NCBI GenBank assembly: GCA_910587905.1
Contig: CAJUOF010000279.1
Span: 1 to 18,174 of the forward strand
DNA length: 18,174 nucleotides
Reading direction: 5' to 3'
DNA from: an uncultured Lachnospiraceae bacterium
Lineage (GTDB): Bacteria > Bacillota_A > Clostridia > Lachnospirales > Lachnospiraceae
Part shown: piece after piece, positions 1 to 6,609 of the stretch
Layout of the letters: each line of letters begins with the position of its first letter
Position numbering within the stretch: position 1 is the first letter of the stretch
Notes under the pieces: model-generated
What the model was told of the DNA's origin: nothing
What the model saw: the letters and a program-made list of their open reading frames with translations, nothing else
Database searches by the model: none
Program-made: the position numbers and the translations under genes

Positions 1-31
1 AATGTCAAAAGCTTTCTAATTGAAGCTTCCA

Positions 32-643
32 CTATTTTGCCGCATATATATTGTTCAAATCTCTATTTTCCATAGCAGTGATATTCACTAATGCCTGAAT
101 ATCTTCTAAACGCCAATCATCACATTCCGCATAATAATACTCTTTTTTTCGTTTTTTGAATATGCGAAATGGCCTGCTTCCAGAATTATCATAGATATGG
201 CATATATCACATATCTTCACCAATTCTTTCACCAACCCCAACGCCCTGTCATACCTTGCAATAATTTTCTCTTCCGGCACATTATGTCCTCCGGATTCCA
301 CCCTTGATTTTACGCGCCATACATTTATAATAGGGTCTGCCGTAAGCGCATAATAACAACGGATAAAATATCCCTTTTCTTTCGCCCTATGCAATCATTT
401 TAAATTTCGTTCTGTTGACAGCACTGTTTCAAAACAAAATTCTTCCATCTGCTGCACATGCTCTTCCCGCTGTTTTTCTGCTAATTGTGCCGCTTCCAGA
501 TCCGAACATTTGATATGCTTTTTGATTTCATCTGCATTGATATAATCCATCGGAGGTTTTAACAATTCTGTAATTGTACTCTTACCTGAACCATTCGGCC
601 CTGCAAATACTACAATCTCAGGCTTTTTTAGCGACACGTTCAC
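32..643 (-). pseudogene. Zeta-toxin family P-loop kinase, interrupted by an in-frame stop
   Basis: Zeta-type toxins (COG4185-like) are P-loop kinases; characterised members phosphorylate UDP-N-acetylsugars and poison cell-wall synthesis. The N-terminal part (643 to 395) starts at GTG 643-641 with an AAAGGAG site 8 nt upstream. It has a Walker A motif GPNGSGKST at residues 15-23, the INADE segment with the likely catalytic Asp38, and FETVLS at 71-76. A TGA at 397-395 then stops translation after residue 82. The very next codon, TTG at 394-392, reopens the same frame for 120 residues. That part holds the family's C-terminal hallmarks (RVKSRV, GGHNVPEE, ARYDRAL). Together the parts make about 203 residues, a normal length for the family, so one base change explains the break. 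Whether the TTG allows re-initiation and a two-piece protein cannot be judged from sequence. The start overlaps the upstream small gene by 26 bp, typical of toxin/antitoxin pairs. Identity is secure; loss of function is inferred. Confidence 0.85.
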
Positions 644-839
644 TATAGCGCTCCTTTCTCATTCTCCGTCCCACTTCGACTCTCGAACCGTCGCTGTTTT
701 CCTGATATATGATCTGCGATTCTTTATCATATATAATGATCGGAACATCCATTGCCTTTTTCTTCTCCAGCTCAATTCGCACCGCTTCATTTACACGTTT
801 TACAACAGCTTCATCAGAAATATAGTCTTCTCTCTTCAT
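618..839 (-). CDS. Small putative antitoxin paired with the zeta-type toxin
   Basis: A 73-residue acidic/basic protein beginning MKREDYISDE. I chose ATG 839-837 because AAGGGAG lies 7 nt upstream; the frame stays open further upstream but shows no comparable site. The N-terminal half looks helical (DEAVVKRVNEAVRIELEKKK). The C-terminal half has a strand-like stretch (VPIIIYD) and ends in a basic tail. I see no recognisable DNA-binding fold with certainty. Its stop lies inside the toxin gene (26-bp overlap), so the two are co-translated. The role as antitoxin rests on this position and on small genes of this kind commonly preceding COG4185 zeta-type toxins. The DNA is AT-rich like the toxin and unlike the genes from 1150 onward, which suggests joint acquisition. 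If the toxin is dead this gene is probably a relic. The protein family itself was not recognised. Confidence 0.6.
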   Translation of the reverse strand: MKREDYISDEAVVKRVNEAVRIELEKKKAMDVPIIIYDKESQIIYQENSDGSRVEVGRRMRKERYSERVAKKA

Positions 840-886
840 GGATCCACTCCCTTCAAAAATATCGTTTTTCATAAATCTCTCATTTG

Positions 887-910
887 TTCTCAAAATAACT
901 TTTCTCAAAA
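887..910. repeat. Direct repeat TTCTCAAAA x2 upstream of the antitoxin gene
   Basis: TTCTCAAAA occurs at 887-895 and again at 902-910, 15 bp apart start to start. The pair lies 48-71 bp upstream of the antitoxin start, where an autoregulatory site could sit. The sequence is AT-rich and simple, so chance is a real alternative. Confidence 0.25.
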
Positions 911-1149
911 CAGAAAACAATTATGGATGCTATGTGCTGCTAAATATCCAATAATCTCTGCACACTTGGTCATGATTGTCTGAGCCGATTCCGCATATAG
1001 TTCACTCTTCATTAAAACATCCAAAATAATATTTGTTCTTCATAAGCATACCCTTTTTTAAGAAAGATATCAACCACTTTTGGATTAGTTCTTCTGTATA
1101 GGAATGGCGGATACCACGATATAATTTTCAACAGTAAGCAGGAAAATAT
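905..1149 (-). other. Low-coding gap with a 35-codon ORF, possibly gene debris
   Basis: This AT-rich stretch between the toxin/antitoxin pair and the protease has no convincing gene. On the minus strand an ATG at 1012-1010 opens 35 codons (MKSELYAESAQTIMTKCAEI...) ending at 905. Just upstream, after the protease stop, the frame runs through PKVVDIFLKKGYAYEEQ and ends at TAA. The two pieces are in different frames and read like fragments of a small protein, so a decayed accessory gene is plausible. I did not recognise the family. Confidence 0.3.
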
Positions 1150-2892
1150 TCACCTCGGCAGACTATTCTCCACACACAGCGCCCCATAGCCCACCTGAGG
1201 ATTGGGATATTCCGTAAAGCCCGGCAGGGGCTTTGCGCCGCGGCGCAGGTACGCCTTCAGCTTTTCCCCGTAGAGATAGGGATCGTTCCCCCGCACGATG
1301 CCCCACTCCATGAGGAGCGCCGCCGCACCTGACACGAAAGGAGTCGCAAAGGAGGTCCCGGTTACGGGACCGTAGTTTCCACCGGCCTGGATGGTCTCGA
1401 TGCCGATACCAGGAGCCACCAGATCCGGCTTGACCTGATTGGTAATGCGAGTGTATCCTCGGCCGGAAAAATCCGCATAGGTCAGATAATAGCTGTCGTA
1501 GGCTCCCACGGTGATCACATCTGCTGCAGCGCTGGGAATGGTCAGGGAAATGTCCGGCGTGGGACTTCCAAACCTGGTGGCCCGATTCAGGACTCCTTCA
1601 CTAGGAAGCCACATGTCGAAACGACCCTCCACAATTTGGATTGGCGTCAGTTCGATTAAATAGATTCCACTCTCCAGATACGAATCCGTCGGAATGAAAT
1701 CCATATAAATCTCCTGAGCAGTGCTATATGGAATCGGTTCTCCATAATAGACAAAGATCTCCGCCGCCTCTGTAAAAAAACGACTCACCGGCTGGGCACG
1801 GCTGAACGGTCCGAACCGTTCTCCCCTTGGAGTAACCAATTGAATGGTGAATTCATCCACATATGATTTCCAGATCTGAAGGTTCAGGCCGGTCTCATAC
1901 TCTCCCACGGTGAGCGATACCCTGGTACTTCCCATTTCCCCACTGATCCCCTCCGGCAAATTGGCAAGAACACCGGAAACATGACCGCCGCTTCCTCCCT
2001 CATTGCCGCTCCCCACACAGATGGACAACTTCCCCAGATTGGAAATGTCATTCAGATAAGATTCCAGCAGAGAATTTCCCTCGTGAGAGCCGTAGGTATT
2101 TCCAAAACTCAAATTGATCACCATGGGGAATCCGTACTCCAACATTTTCCGGACCGCATAATCCACCGCTTCTATCAATTCTACGGTGCGAGGAAATCCT
2201 CCGCCTGTATTTCCCAACTTCACCACGATCAGTTCGCTTTCCGGAGCCACTCCCCGGTAACGGTTTCCGCCCTGGCTTCCCCTGCCCGCGGCAATCCCTG
2301 TCACCGGAGTCCCGTGATTCTGAAAATCCTGGGACGGCACCAGAGAACGGTTCCCCGTGGCAATGGCCTCATTGATCTGCTCTCTCGTAAATTCTGCACC
2401 GATATGATAGCCCTCCGGTGGCGTTCCGGCGGCGGTCTGATCCCACAAAAATAAAATCCGACTCTCACCCGCACTATTCTGAAAATCCTCCAGCCAATAA
2501 TCCACACCGGAGTCAATGACAGCGATCACGACGCCCGCCCCAAAAAGAGAATTGCTCCCGGACTGTAACGGATTCACACAGGAAACACTTCTCCCGTTTG
2601 CCACCGCAAAGGTAAGGCCTTTCGGCTTCTCCACATATTCCACTTCCGGCTGCCAGGAAAAGCTTCGCACCTCGCTTTCCGGAAGCGTCACGATGGCATA
2701 GCCGCCGAGAAGCTCTGTAATCCGTACACTCTCACTGGCCAGACGCCTGATATCCCCCGTATACCGCACAATCAAATCCCAGGTATTCGCTTCCTCATTA
2801 TAACCTATATCCAGATCCAAAGATTTCTCTCTTTCCGCCTGGGGCACATTAAGCGCCAAGTTCAAAACGTTCTCCAGTTTTTCGTCCTGCAT
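1150..2892 (-). CDS. S8 subtilisin-like serine protease, Csp type with inserted jellyroll
   Basis: A 580-residue subtilase of the clostridial Csp type, the group that includes CspB, which activates the spore cortex hydrolase SleC during germination. Residues 1-95 form a prodomain-like region. The triad is complete: Asp127 in VIAVIDSG, His193 in NHGTPVTG, Ser514 in GTSFATPF, with oxyanion Asn297 in GSGNEGG. Between Asn297 and the Ser motif sits an insertion of about 120 residues (roughly 318-440) rich in strand-like segments, matching the jellyroll domain known in Csp proteases. There is no signal peptide, so it acts in the cytosol or is packaged in spores. Start ATG 2892-2890 has only a weak GTAGGAAATGAG upstream. 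A terminator ends the upstream yggS transcript 38 bp before, so this gene probably has its own promoter, which I could not place. Lachnospiraceae carry several such paralogues, so a germination role is inferred and not shown. Confidence 0.85.
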   Translation of the reverse strand: MQDEKLENVLNLALNVPQAEREKSLDLDIGYNEEANTWDLIVRYTGDIRRLASESVRITELLGGYAIVTLPESEVRSFSWQPEVEYVEKPKGLTFAVANGRSVSCVNPLQSGSNSLFGAGVVIAVIDSGVDYWLEDFQNSAGESRILFLWDQTAAGTPPEGYHIGAEFTREQINEAIATGNRSLVPSQDFQNHGTPVTGIAAGRGSQGGNRYRGVAPESELIVVKLGNTGGGFPRTVELIEAVDYAVRKMLEYGFPMVINLSFGNTYGSHEGNSLLESYLNDISNLGKLSICVGSGNEGGSGGHVSGVLANLPEGISGEMGSTRVSLTVGEYETGLNLQIWKSYVDEFTIQLVTPRGERFGPFSRAQPVSRFFTEAAEIFVYYGEPIPYSTAQEIYMDFIPTDSYLESGIYLIELTPIQIVEGRFDMWLPSEGVLNRATRFGSPTPDISLTIPSAAADVITVGAYDSYYLTYADFSGRGYTRITNQVKPDLVAPGIGIETIQAGGNYGPVTGTSFATPFVSGAAALLMEWGIVRGNDPYLYGEKLKAYLRRGAKPLPGFTEYPNPQVGYGALCVENSLPR

Positions 2893-2929
2893 GACAGACT
2901 CATTTCCTACTCTTTGTTTTATTCCTATG

Positions 2930-2960
2930 AAAAAAACAGCTCCGGGATACCCCGAAACTG
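2930..2960 (-). terminator. Rho-independent terminator after yggS
   Basis: Read on the minus strand, a 10-bp stem (CAGTTTCGGG / CCCGGAGCTG, two G-U pairs) with a GTAT loop is followed directly by seven T. It sits 15 nt past the yggS stop. On the plus strand it is followed by CTCTTTTT, so it could also stop transcription from the other side. Confidence 0.85.
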
Positions 2961-2975
2961 CTCTTTTTGCTTCCT

Positions 2976-3668
2976 CTAAACAGCATACTGCCTGGCTCCG
3001 AAAATGGCGGTCCCCACCCGCACCATGGTAGCGCCCTCCTCGATGGCCACCTCGAAATCCCCGGTCATTCCCATAGAGAGCTCCCTCATCTCCACGCCGG
3101 GAATCTGCTCCGCCTTCACGTCCTCAAAAAGCTTTCGCATCTCTTTGAAATAGCCCCTGGCCTCCTCCGGCTCCTCCACCGGGGGGGCAATGGTCATCAG
3201 GCCCTTTACCTTCACGCGGGAAAGCCCTGCGATCTCCCGGATCAGCGAGACCGCCTCTTCCTTTGGAATCCCGTCCTTGCTCTCCTCGCCGCCGATGTTG
3301 ATCTCGATCAGAACCGGACAGACCACATCACACTTTTCGGCCTCCTTCTGGATCTCCTTCGCCAGGCGGAGAGAATCCACCGAATGGATCAGATACGCCT
3401 TGTCCACAATGTATTTCACCTTGTTTCTCTGCAGGTGGCCGATGAGATGCCAGCGGAGCGATCCCCCGATCTCTTCAATCTTTCCGCACATCTCCTGCAC
3501 TTTATTTTCTCCAAAATCCGCCACGCCGCAGTCCATGACCTCCCGGATGGCCGCAACCGGCTTCGTCTTGCTGACCGCGATGAGCGTCACATCCTCCCGT
3601 TTCCTTCCGGCCCGCTCACAGGCCGCCGCCACCCGCCGTTCCACTTCCTCCAGATTTTCCTTTAACAT
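2976..3668 (-). CDS. yggS: YggS/YlmE/PROSC family PLP homeostasis protein
   Basis: A 230-residue single-domain alanine-racemase-fold protein that binds pyridoxal 5'-phosphate and buffers cellular PLP and amino-acid/keto-acid balance. It is cytosolic and has no known turnover reaction. The PLP lysine is Lys34 in AVSKTKP. Other family signatures are GENKVQE, WHLIGHLQRNK, IHSVDS, the EINIGGE strand, and the C-terminal SMGMTGDFEVAI followed by GTAIFGAR. Length is normal. Start ATG 3668-3666 has GAGGTGAGAGG just upstream. In many Firmicutes the orthologue ylmE lies near ftsZ/sepF; here it stands alone between a sugar-isomerase gene and a protease, ending in a strong terminator. A weak promoter lies at 3750-3721, although read-through from the PHP/isomerase unit 86 bp upstream is possible. 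Confidence 0.95.
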   Translation of the reverse strand: MLKENLEEVERRVAAACERAGRKREDVTLIAVSKTKPVAAIREVMDCGVADFGENKVQEMCGKIEEIGGSLRWHLIGHLQRNKVKYIVDKAYLIHSVDSLRLAKEIQKEAEKCDVVCPVLIEINIGGEESKDGIPKEEAVSLIREIAGLSRVKVKGLMTIAPPVEEPEEARGYFKEMRKLFEDVKAEQIPGVEMRELSMGMTGDFEVAIEEGATMVRVGTAIFGARQYAV

Positions 3669-3720
3669 CCTCTCACCTCAACCACCGCCGCTTCGGGCTG
3701 ATATTTTCAAATTCTTTCTG

Positions 3721-3750
3721 ATTTTACCATATCCTGCCCGAGATCCGCAA
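3721..3750 (-). promoter_or_regulatory. Possible sigma-A promoter for yggS
   Basis: On the minus strand TTGCGG (3750-3745), an 18-bp spacer and TAAAAT (3726-3721). The -10 box is good and the -35 moderate. It lies in the gap between the isomerase stop and the yggS start. Confidence 0.4.
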
Positions 3751-3754
3751 GGGT

Positions 3755-4632
3755 TCAGCCGACAATCTCCCGGAGCTTTGCGTGGATCTCCTTGGCAAAG
3801 AGGATGGGATCTTCCTCCGCCTCTTCCTTTGAGAAAGTCTCGTAGGCCCACCAGCCGTCAAAGCCCGTCTCCTTGACGGCCCGGATCCATTCTCTGACCG
3901 GCACCGAACCGCGGCCCAGCCGCACGTTGCGCAGCACCGGCTCCACCGGAACCTCTCCCTTTTTCACGTCCAGGGAATCACAGACATGCACCCCCAGGAT
4001 CAGCTCCGGCTCGATGGTGCGGATGAAGTCCGCCGTAACTCCCCCGATATAGGCGTGAAAAAAGTCAAAGACGATCTTCATATTTTCCCGCTCCACCTGC
4101 CTGCAGACGGGGACGCTCTGGAGGGGGGAGGCGATGGGTGTCCAGCAGAGGGGCTCAAAATAGATGATCAGGCCGAACTGGGCCGCCAGGTCGCAGAGAG
4201 CCCGGAAGTTTTTCACCGTGAAGGCCGTCTGTTCTTCAAGGGCCAGCCCCTGGAGTCCCATATAGCCGCTGTAAGGCGTCCCCCTCCGGAATGCCTCCAC
4301 CGCCCGGTAGTCCGTGGGCCCGCTGAGAACCTCAATAGCCTCCGCCCCGATCTCGGCGCTCAAGGCAAACAACTTTTCCGCCTCCCGCATCATAGCCACA
4401 AATTCATAGCCCTGGCGCTCGCAGTTCTCCAGCCAGCTCACGGCAGAGAGCCTAAGGTCCCCCGCCAGCTCCTTCACATCCTCCGCCTGATAGCCGGCAT
4501 CCAGAAAATACTGAAGCTGGATCTTGGTCGGCTCCGCATAATCAAACCCCGCCTCCTTCGCCGCCTGAAAAAAGTCCGCAGGTTGGCCCTGCCCACATCG
4601 GAATTGTGTAAAGATAACGGTATGTTTTTCAT
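3755..4632 (-). CDS. Sugar phosphate isomerase/epimerase (TIM barrel), frameshifted near the start
   Basis: A xylose-isomerase-like TIM-barrel protein that would isomerise or epimerise a sugar or sugar phosphate using a divalent metal. The intact frame from GTG 4477 gives 240 residues with the metal-site pattern: Glu108 (YFEPLCW), Asp138 and His141 (FDFFHAYIGG), His164 (GVHVCDS) and Glu213 (YETFS). The strong start is elsewhere: ATG 4632-4630, with AGGAGG 6 nt upstream and overlapping the PHP stop as ATGA. That ATG is out of frame and ends after 52 codons. The good frame continues upstream of GTG 4477 through VIFTQFRCGQGQPADF and AAKEAGFDYAEPTKI, as expected for the first barrel strand and helix. 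Adding one A to the run of five after the ATG (4629-4625) gives a single 292-residue protein. So this is a 1-nt deletion, a sequencing error, or a slippage site. Substrate unknown. Confidence 0.75.
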
Positions 4633-5531
4633 AAGATTCCTCCTTCTTTTAGTGCACGGACCGTGATCTCCCCGGCCAGACCGCCTCCATGGGCTGCCGC
4701 CTCTCCCAACGAAATGGCCGACTTCGTCTTCCCGTGAAAATCGCTCCCGCAGGTGATAAGCTTCCCAAAACGGCCGGCCGCCTCCAGGAAATATTCTTCC
4801 TGGGCTTTGCTGTGATAACTGCTGAACACTTCGATGCCGTCAAAGTCCAGGGCCGCAAGCTCTTCCAGCATGTTCTCCCGCCCCTTTAAGTTGGCACCCG
4901 GGTGGGCCAGGACGGCGATGCCTCCGGCCCCGTGGATCCCCCCGATCAGCTCCTCCATGGGCGGATAGGTGACGGCCCCGTAACAGGACTTCCCCTGGGA
5001 ATAAAAGTCCCAGTAGAAATTCACATAAGGATTGTCGCTCCGTTTCCTGCCCTCCCGATAAGGCGCAAGCAGCGGATGTCCTTCGTATTCCGGTTTGGAA
5101 AGGAGCACCTCCCCGAACATCTCCCCGGTCCACTTTCCCTTCCGGGACTCCTCCGAGGACAGCCCATCCAGTTCCTCCTCCGTCACGGAAAATCCCAGCG
5201 CCCTGGTCTTTTCCAGCATCTCCAGGGAAGCCCGCCGGCTCTGCGATTCCACAGCCCGCTCCACCCCGGCAAAAAAATCCTTCTCGCAGTCGATGCCGTA
5301 CCCCAGCATGTGAAAATTCCTTCCATTATAAGTACAGTCAAACTCCCCGCCGGAAAGGTACGTAAGCCCAAGCCTCTCTGCCGCTTCCCTGGCCTCAGAG
5401 TCCGCCCGGACACAGTTGTGGTCCGTCACAGAAAAAACGCCGATCCCCGCCTCCAGGCACCCGAGGGCCAGGGCCTTTGGCGTAAACTCCCCGTCGTCGC
5501 TGTAATGGCTGTGCATGTGCAGATCAATCAT
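4629..5531 (-). CDS. PHP-domain metal-dependent phosphoesterase
   Basis: A 300-residue PHP (polymerase and histidinol phosphatase) protein of the TrpH/YciV type. Members hydrolyse phosphate monoesters or 3',5'-nucleoside bisphosphates with a trinuclear metal site. Metal ligands in order: His5, His7 and Asp12 (HMHSHYSDD), Asp37-His38 (VTDHN), Glu63 (GGEFD), His74 (FHMLGYG), His210 (LAHPG), His240 (SSYHSKA), Asp264 and His266 (GSDFHG). All are present, so the enzyme should be active. Start ATG 5531-5529 has AGGAGG 5 nt upstream; the frame extends 14 codons further but without a site of that quality. It is cytosolic, with no signal peptide or membrane segment. Its TGA overlaps the isomerase ATG (ATGA), which couples the two genes, and it is divergent from the AraC regulator. 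Substrate unknown; sugar context inferred from the neighbours. Confidence 0.9.
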   Translation of the reverse strand: MIDLHMHSHYSDDGEFTPKALALGCLEAGIGVFSVTDHNCVRADSEAREAAERLGLTYLSGGEFDCTYNGRNFHMLGYGIDCEKDFFAGVERAVESQSRRASLEMLEKTRALGFSVTEEELDGLSSEESRKGKWTGEMFGEVLLSKPEYEGHPLLAPYREGRKRSDNPYVNFYWDFYSQGKSCYGAVTYPPMEELIGGIHGAGGIAVLAHPGANLKGRENMLEELAALDFDGIEVFSSYHSKAQEEYFLEAAGRFGKLITCGSDFHGKTKSAISLGEAAAHGGGLAGEITVRALKEGGIL

Positions 5532-5557
5532 CTCATCCTCCTTTTCGTTTCCGTGTG

Positions 5558-5595
5558 TTGCAAGTTTCCGCACTCTGTATTATGCTTATAGCATA
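5558..5595 (+). promoter_or_regulatory. Promoter of the AraC gene with overlapping palindrome
   Basis: TTGCAA (5558-5563), a 17-bp spacer, and TATGCT (5581-5586) face the AraC gene. The -10 box is the left arm of a perfect inverted repeat TATGCT-TAT-AGCATA (5581-5595). It sits in the only divergent gap between the regulator and the PHP/isomerase pair, so it could be an operator for both. I found no convincing promoter for the PHP side. The rest of the gap (5532-5667) holds a run of nine A and a small TTCC-GTTA-GGAA repeat at 5611-5622. Confidence 0.45.
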
Positions 5596-5667
5596 ACAGA
5601 AAAAAAAAGCTTCCGTTAGGAAATATCCGCCCGGAAACTATGACAAAACCGTCAGAAAGGAGCCCAC

Positions 5668-6609
5668 ATGAGCATATCCTCCTGCACTGCCCTGGCAGAC
5701 GAACAGGGAAAAGAGCTTGCCCGCCACGGAACGCCGGCCTTTCCCGCCGCCTGCTACCGTGACGATCTCAACGAGCTGTCCGTCCCCTGGCACTGGCACG
5801 AAGAGCTGGAGCTTGTGACCGTCGCCGAGGGGACCCTGTCCGCATCCGCGGGCGGCACTATCCTCACCATAAAACAGGGAGACGGGATCTTCCTCAACAA
5901 GGAGACCCTCCATCAGATGCAAAAAGGGGAGGACGCCTCCTGCAGGCTCCACTCCCTCGTCTTCCACGGCCGCCTGGTGGGCGGCGGCATGGACAGCATC
6001 TTCTGGCAGAAATACCTGGAGCCTCTGCTCTTTGACTCCGGCTTTCCCTTCTGCCTCTTGAGCCGCGGCATCCCCTGGCAGGAAGAAGCCCTCCTGGCCG
6101 CAGAAAAAGCCTGGCGCTCCTGCTCCGAGGAACCTCCAGGCTTCGAATTCTCCGTCCGGAACGCATTGTCGGACTTCCTGTATCTCCTGCACGCCAACCG
6201 GCCGGCCGCCGGGCAAAGCCGCCCCTCCCCAAGAGCCCTGCGGGAACAGGAACGGCTCAAACAGATGCTGGCGTACATCCACGGCCACAGCTCCGAGGAG
6301 CTCGACGTCCGGAGGATCGCAGGAAGCGCCCTCATAAGCGAGAGCGAATGCCTCCGCTGCTTCAAACATGTCATCGGGACGACACCGGTCCGCTACCTGA
6401 GACAATACCGCCTCCAGAAAGCCGCCGGACTGCTCGCATCCTCCGAGGAGCCCGTCACCGCCGTCGCCGCCTCCTGCGGCTTCCAGGAAATGAGCTACTT
6501 CGCCAAGGCTTTCCGGGAGGCCCATTCCATGACCCCCACCGCCTGGCGGAACACTCACAGGCGGTCAAGCAGCCCGGAGACGCCCTCCTCCTCAAAGATC
6601 TCCCGGTAG
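5668..6609 (+). CDS. AraC family transcriptional regulator with cupin sensor domain
   Basis: A 313-residue one-component regulator. The N-terminal half (about 25-110) is an AraC-type cupin: WHWHEELELV at 41-50 and GDGIFLNKETLHQM at 71-84, the usual sugar- or ligand-binding barrel. The C-terminal half (about 195-297) holds two helix-turn-helix units: LDVRRIAGSALISESECLR, then VTAVAASCGFQEMSYFAKAF with the family ending FREAHSMTPTAWR. Start ATG 5668 follows AGAAAGGAG. After the normal family end (near residue 297) there is a short serine-rich tail that lies inside the overlap with the convergent gene. It is divergent from the PHP/isomerase pair, which it probably regulates in response to a carbohydrate; this is inferred from position only. 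Confidence 0.9.
   Translation: MSISSCTALADEQGKELARHGTPAFPAACYRDDLNELSVPWHWHEELELVTVAEGTLSASAGGTILTIKQGDGIFLNKETLHQMQKGEDASCRLHSLVFHGRLVGGGMDSIFWQKYLEPLLFDSGFPFCLLSRGIPWQEEALLAAEKAWRSCSEEPPGFEFSVRNALSDFLYLLHANRPAAGQSRPSPRALREQERLKQMLAYIHGHSSEELDVRRIAGSALISESECLRCFKHVIGTTPVRYLRQYRLQKAAGLLASSEEPVTAVAASCGFQEMSYFAKAFREAHSMTPTAWRNTHRRSSSPETPSSSKISR

Noticed and set aside
7..30. AAGCTT ... AAGCTT inverted repeat just past the toxin gene
   Set aside because: Only 6 AT-rich pairs, an 8-nt loop and no T-run; too weak to call a terminator.
2967..3876. Plus-strand open frames over yggS
   Set aside because: Antisense to a protein with every YggS family motif.
5638..6558. Long open frame (306 codons) on the minus strand over the AraC gene
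   Set aside because: Glycine- and proline-rich shadow of a GC-rich gene; no ribosome binding site or recognisable motif, and the plus-strand frame has clear cupin and helix-turn-helix motifs.
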